DNA from: a bacterium | GTDB taxonomy: Bacteria > Sysuimicrobiota > Sysuimicrobiia > Sysuimicrobiales > Segetimicrobiaceae | Length of the DNA stretch: 64,000 nucleotides | Direction: 5' to 3' | Assembly (NCBI GenBank): GCA_035691305.1 | Contig: DASSJF010000061.1 | Span: 65,329 to 129,328 of the forward strand | Shown: piece by piece, positions 62,961 to 64,000 of the stretch | Numbering within the stretch: position 1 is the stretch's first letter | Layout of the letters: the number at the start of each line of letters is the position of its first letter | Program-made: the position numbers and the translations under genes | Notes under the pieces: model-generated | What the model saw: only the letters and a program-made list of their open reading frames with translations | The model's database searches: none | What the model was told of the DNA's origin: nothing

Positions 62961-64000
62961 GCGAGCTGCCCTACCTCATCGTGTGCCACAGCGACGCCGA
63001 CGTTCGAGCGCGTATCGCGGCGCATCTGCGTGACACCGGCCGCGTCGACTGCGTGGAGAGCCTGGACGGAGTGCTCGATCTTCTGGCGCTCGTGGCCGCG
63101 GACTGCCTGGTCGTCGAACTGCCACCCGCGCCGGCGGAGCGTGGAGTGCTTGGTCGTATCACCGCCGCTTACCCCGACATGTCCGTGATCGCCGCCACTG
63201 CCGCGCCGGCGTTCGAAAACGTTCGGGAAGTGCTGCGGCTCGGCATTCACGACATCGTGGCGGCCCCCTTTGATCCCGCGGGTCTCGCCGCCGCCGTGCG
63301 CGAGGGGCTGGCGCGGCGCCGCGCGGCCGTCTCGCCGGGCATTCGAGGCACGGCCGTCGCCGTGGTCTCCGGCAAGGGCGGCGCGGGCTGCACGTCGATT
63401 GCTCTTCACCTCACCGCGGCGCTGGCCCGCCGCGGTACCGCCGTGGTGGTTGATGCCGATGCTCCTCCGTTCGGTACGCTGGCACCCGCAGCCGATCTCG
63501 ACACCGGTGCGACCGTCGCCGGGCTCGTACGCCAGCATCTGCCGATCGAGTCGAAGGTCCTAAATCGCGCGGGCGCGGCGCACGCGGCGGGCTTCAACGT
63601 CCTCGGACTCTGGGCCGCGTCCGGCGACGCCGACGAAGTGCCCGGCGTCATTCCCGCCACGCTGGAAACGTTGACCGCGGGTCTCGCGTTCGTCGTCCTT
63701 GACCTCGGCCGCCCGGCGCTGCCGGCGCAGCGGTTGCTGGCCCGTCGCGCCGGCCTGGCGGTTGCGGTCGCGACGCTCGACCTCCTCGCGCTGCGAAATT
63801 TTCGGACCCTGCTCGACATGCTGGCGTCGGACGGGGTCGCGCGCGTTCTGCCCGTGCTCAATCGCGAAGGCGGTCCGGCGTCCTATACGCGGGGTCAGGC
63901 CGAGGCTGCGCTCGGGACGCCATTCGCGGCCGCCCTGCCCGAGAGCCCGCGGCTCGGCCGGTGCGCAGACGACGGCGTCTTGCTGGGCGCCGCCGCGCCG
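62957..64000 (+). CDS. CpaE/TadZ-like ATPase, 3' partial
   Basis: The first 348 codons of a CpaE-like protein, open to the window edge. Residues 5-120 form a receiver-like domain (PYLIVCHSDADVRARIAAHL). Residues 130-348 are a MinD/ParA-like ATPase with deviant Walker A VVSGKGGAGCTSIALHL (K140) and AVVVDADAPPFGTLAP. CpaE/TadZ localises the Tad machinery to the cell pole. The receiver lacks the usual phosphoacceptor Asp at VVELPP, so it is a pseudo-receiver. ATG 62957 overlaps the previous stop. The motor genes (tadA, tadB, tadC) would be expected next. Confidence 0.88.
   Translation, partial: MSELPYLIVCHSDADVRARIAAHLRDTGRVDCVESLDGVLDLLALVAADCLVVELPPAPAERGVLGRITAAYPDMSVIAATAAPAFENVREVLRLGIHDIVAAPFDPAGLAAAVREGLARRRAAVSPGIRGTAVAVVSGKGGAGCTSIALHLTAALARRGTAVVVDADAPPFGTLAPAADLDTGATVAGLVRQHLPIESKVLNRAGAAHAAGFNVLGLWAASGDADEVPGVIPATLETLTAGLAFVVLDLGRPALPAQRLLARRAGLAVAVATLDLLALRNFRTLLDMLASDGVARVLPVLNREGGPASYTRGQAEAALGTPFAAALPESPRLGRCADDGVLLGAAAP

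Overview
The window is high-GC bacterial DNA (roughly two thirds G+C) with dense, often overlapping genes. A Bacillota-type housekeeping block lies at 2.8-15.7 kb: dnaB, rplI, a YybS/DUF2232 membrane protein, rpsR, ssb, rpsF, ychF and DUF951. Alongside it are an HspR-controlled chaperone operon, a LexA with Gram-positive-like GAAC-N4-GTTC boxes, several F420-type flavin-dependent enzymes and a Tad pilus locus. This suits a deep-branching Terrabacteria lineage, with uncultivated groups near Armatimonadota/Sysuimicrobiota (CSP1-3) or Chloroflexota as candidates. The placement is inference; no rRNA gene is present to settle it.

Layout. 1-2.7 kb (+): the end of a PLP-dependent decarboxylase, an isoprenylcysteine-methyltransferase-like membrane protein and a luciferase-like oxidoreductase. 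2.8-20.4 kb (-): the replication/ribosomal block, a GAF-GAF-GAF-GGDEF diguanylate cyclase, a membrane spermidine-synthase-like protein, then clpB, dnaJ, grpE, dnaK, hsp20 and hspR, read from hspR at 20.4 kb. 20.7-23.3 kb (-): trxA, a TPR protein, a tiny membrane peptide, an RNase H-like protein and lexA. 23.5-38.1 kb is mixed: UPF0173 hydrolase, two more luciferase-like oxidoreductases, a methyltransferase, a 962-residue patatin-like protein, a Ddn-like protein, a cyclase/NTPase/TPR regulator, a small basic protein with a zincin-like protein, a GNAT acetyltransferase, a COG4280-type membrane protein and an ABC-2 transporter.

38.1-52.2 kb is the most unusual part. Two minus-strand genes (GH25 lysozyme and GT2-like glycosyltransferase) diverge from eleven plus-strand genes. 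These encode two GT4-like glycosyltransferases, an inhibitor-I9-like small protein, two clear paralogues plus a probable third with a shared TFYQFTE/TWYQM element, a coiled-coil protein, an Ala-rich protein, a degenerate GH5-like protein with a long Arg-rich N-terminus, a beta-propeller with Ser/Asp-rich spacers, and two small membrane proteins, one holin-like. No phage structural, packaging or integration gene is visible. I propose it as a possible surface-structure or holin/lysozyme-type release system.

52.3-58.7 kb (-) carries an EamA transporter, the glycine cleavage system (gcvT, gcvH, gcvPA, gcvPB), a phosphoribosyltransferase and DUF4446. 58.9-64 kb (+) is a Tad pilus operon (secretin, Flp pilin, TadE-like, CpaB-like, TadG-like, CpaE-like) that runs off the window. 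Cross-cutting observations are probable CTG start codons, LexA boxes at lexA and dnaB, and a possible mRNA switch before rpsF.
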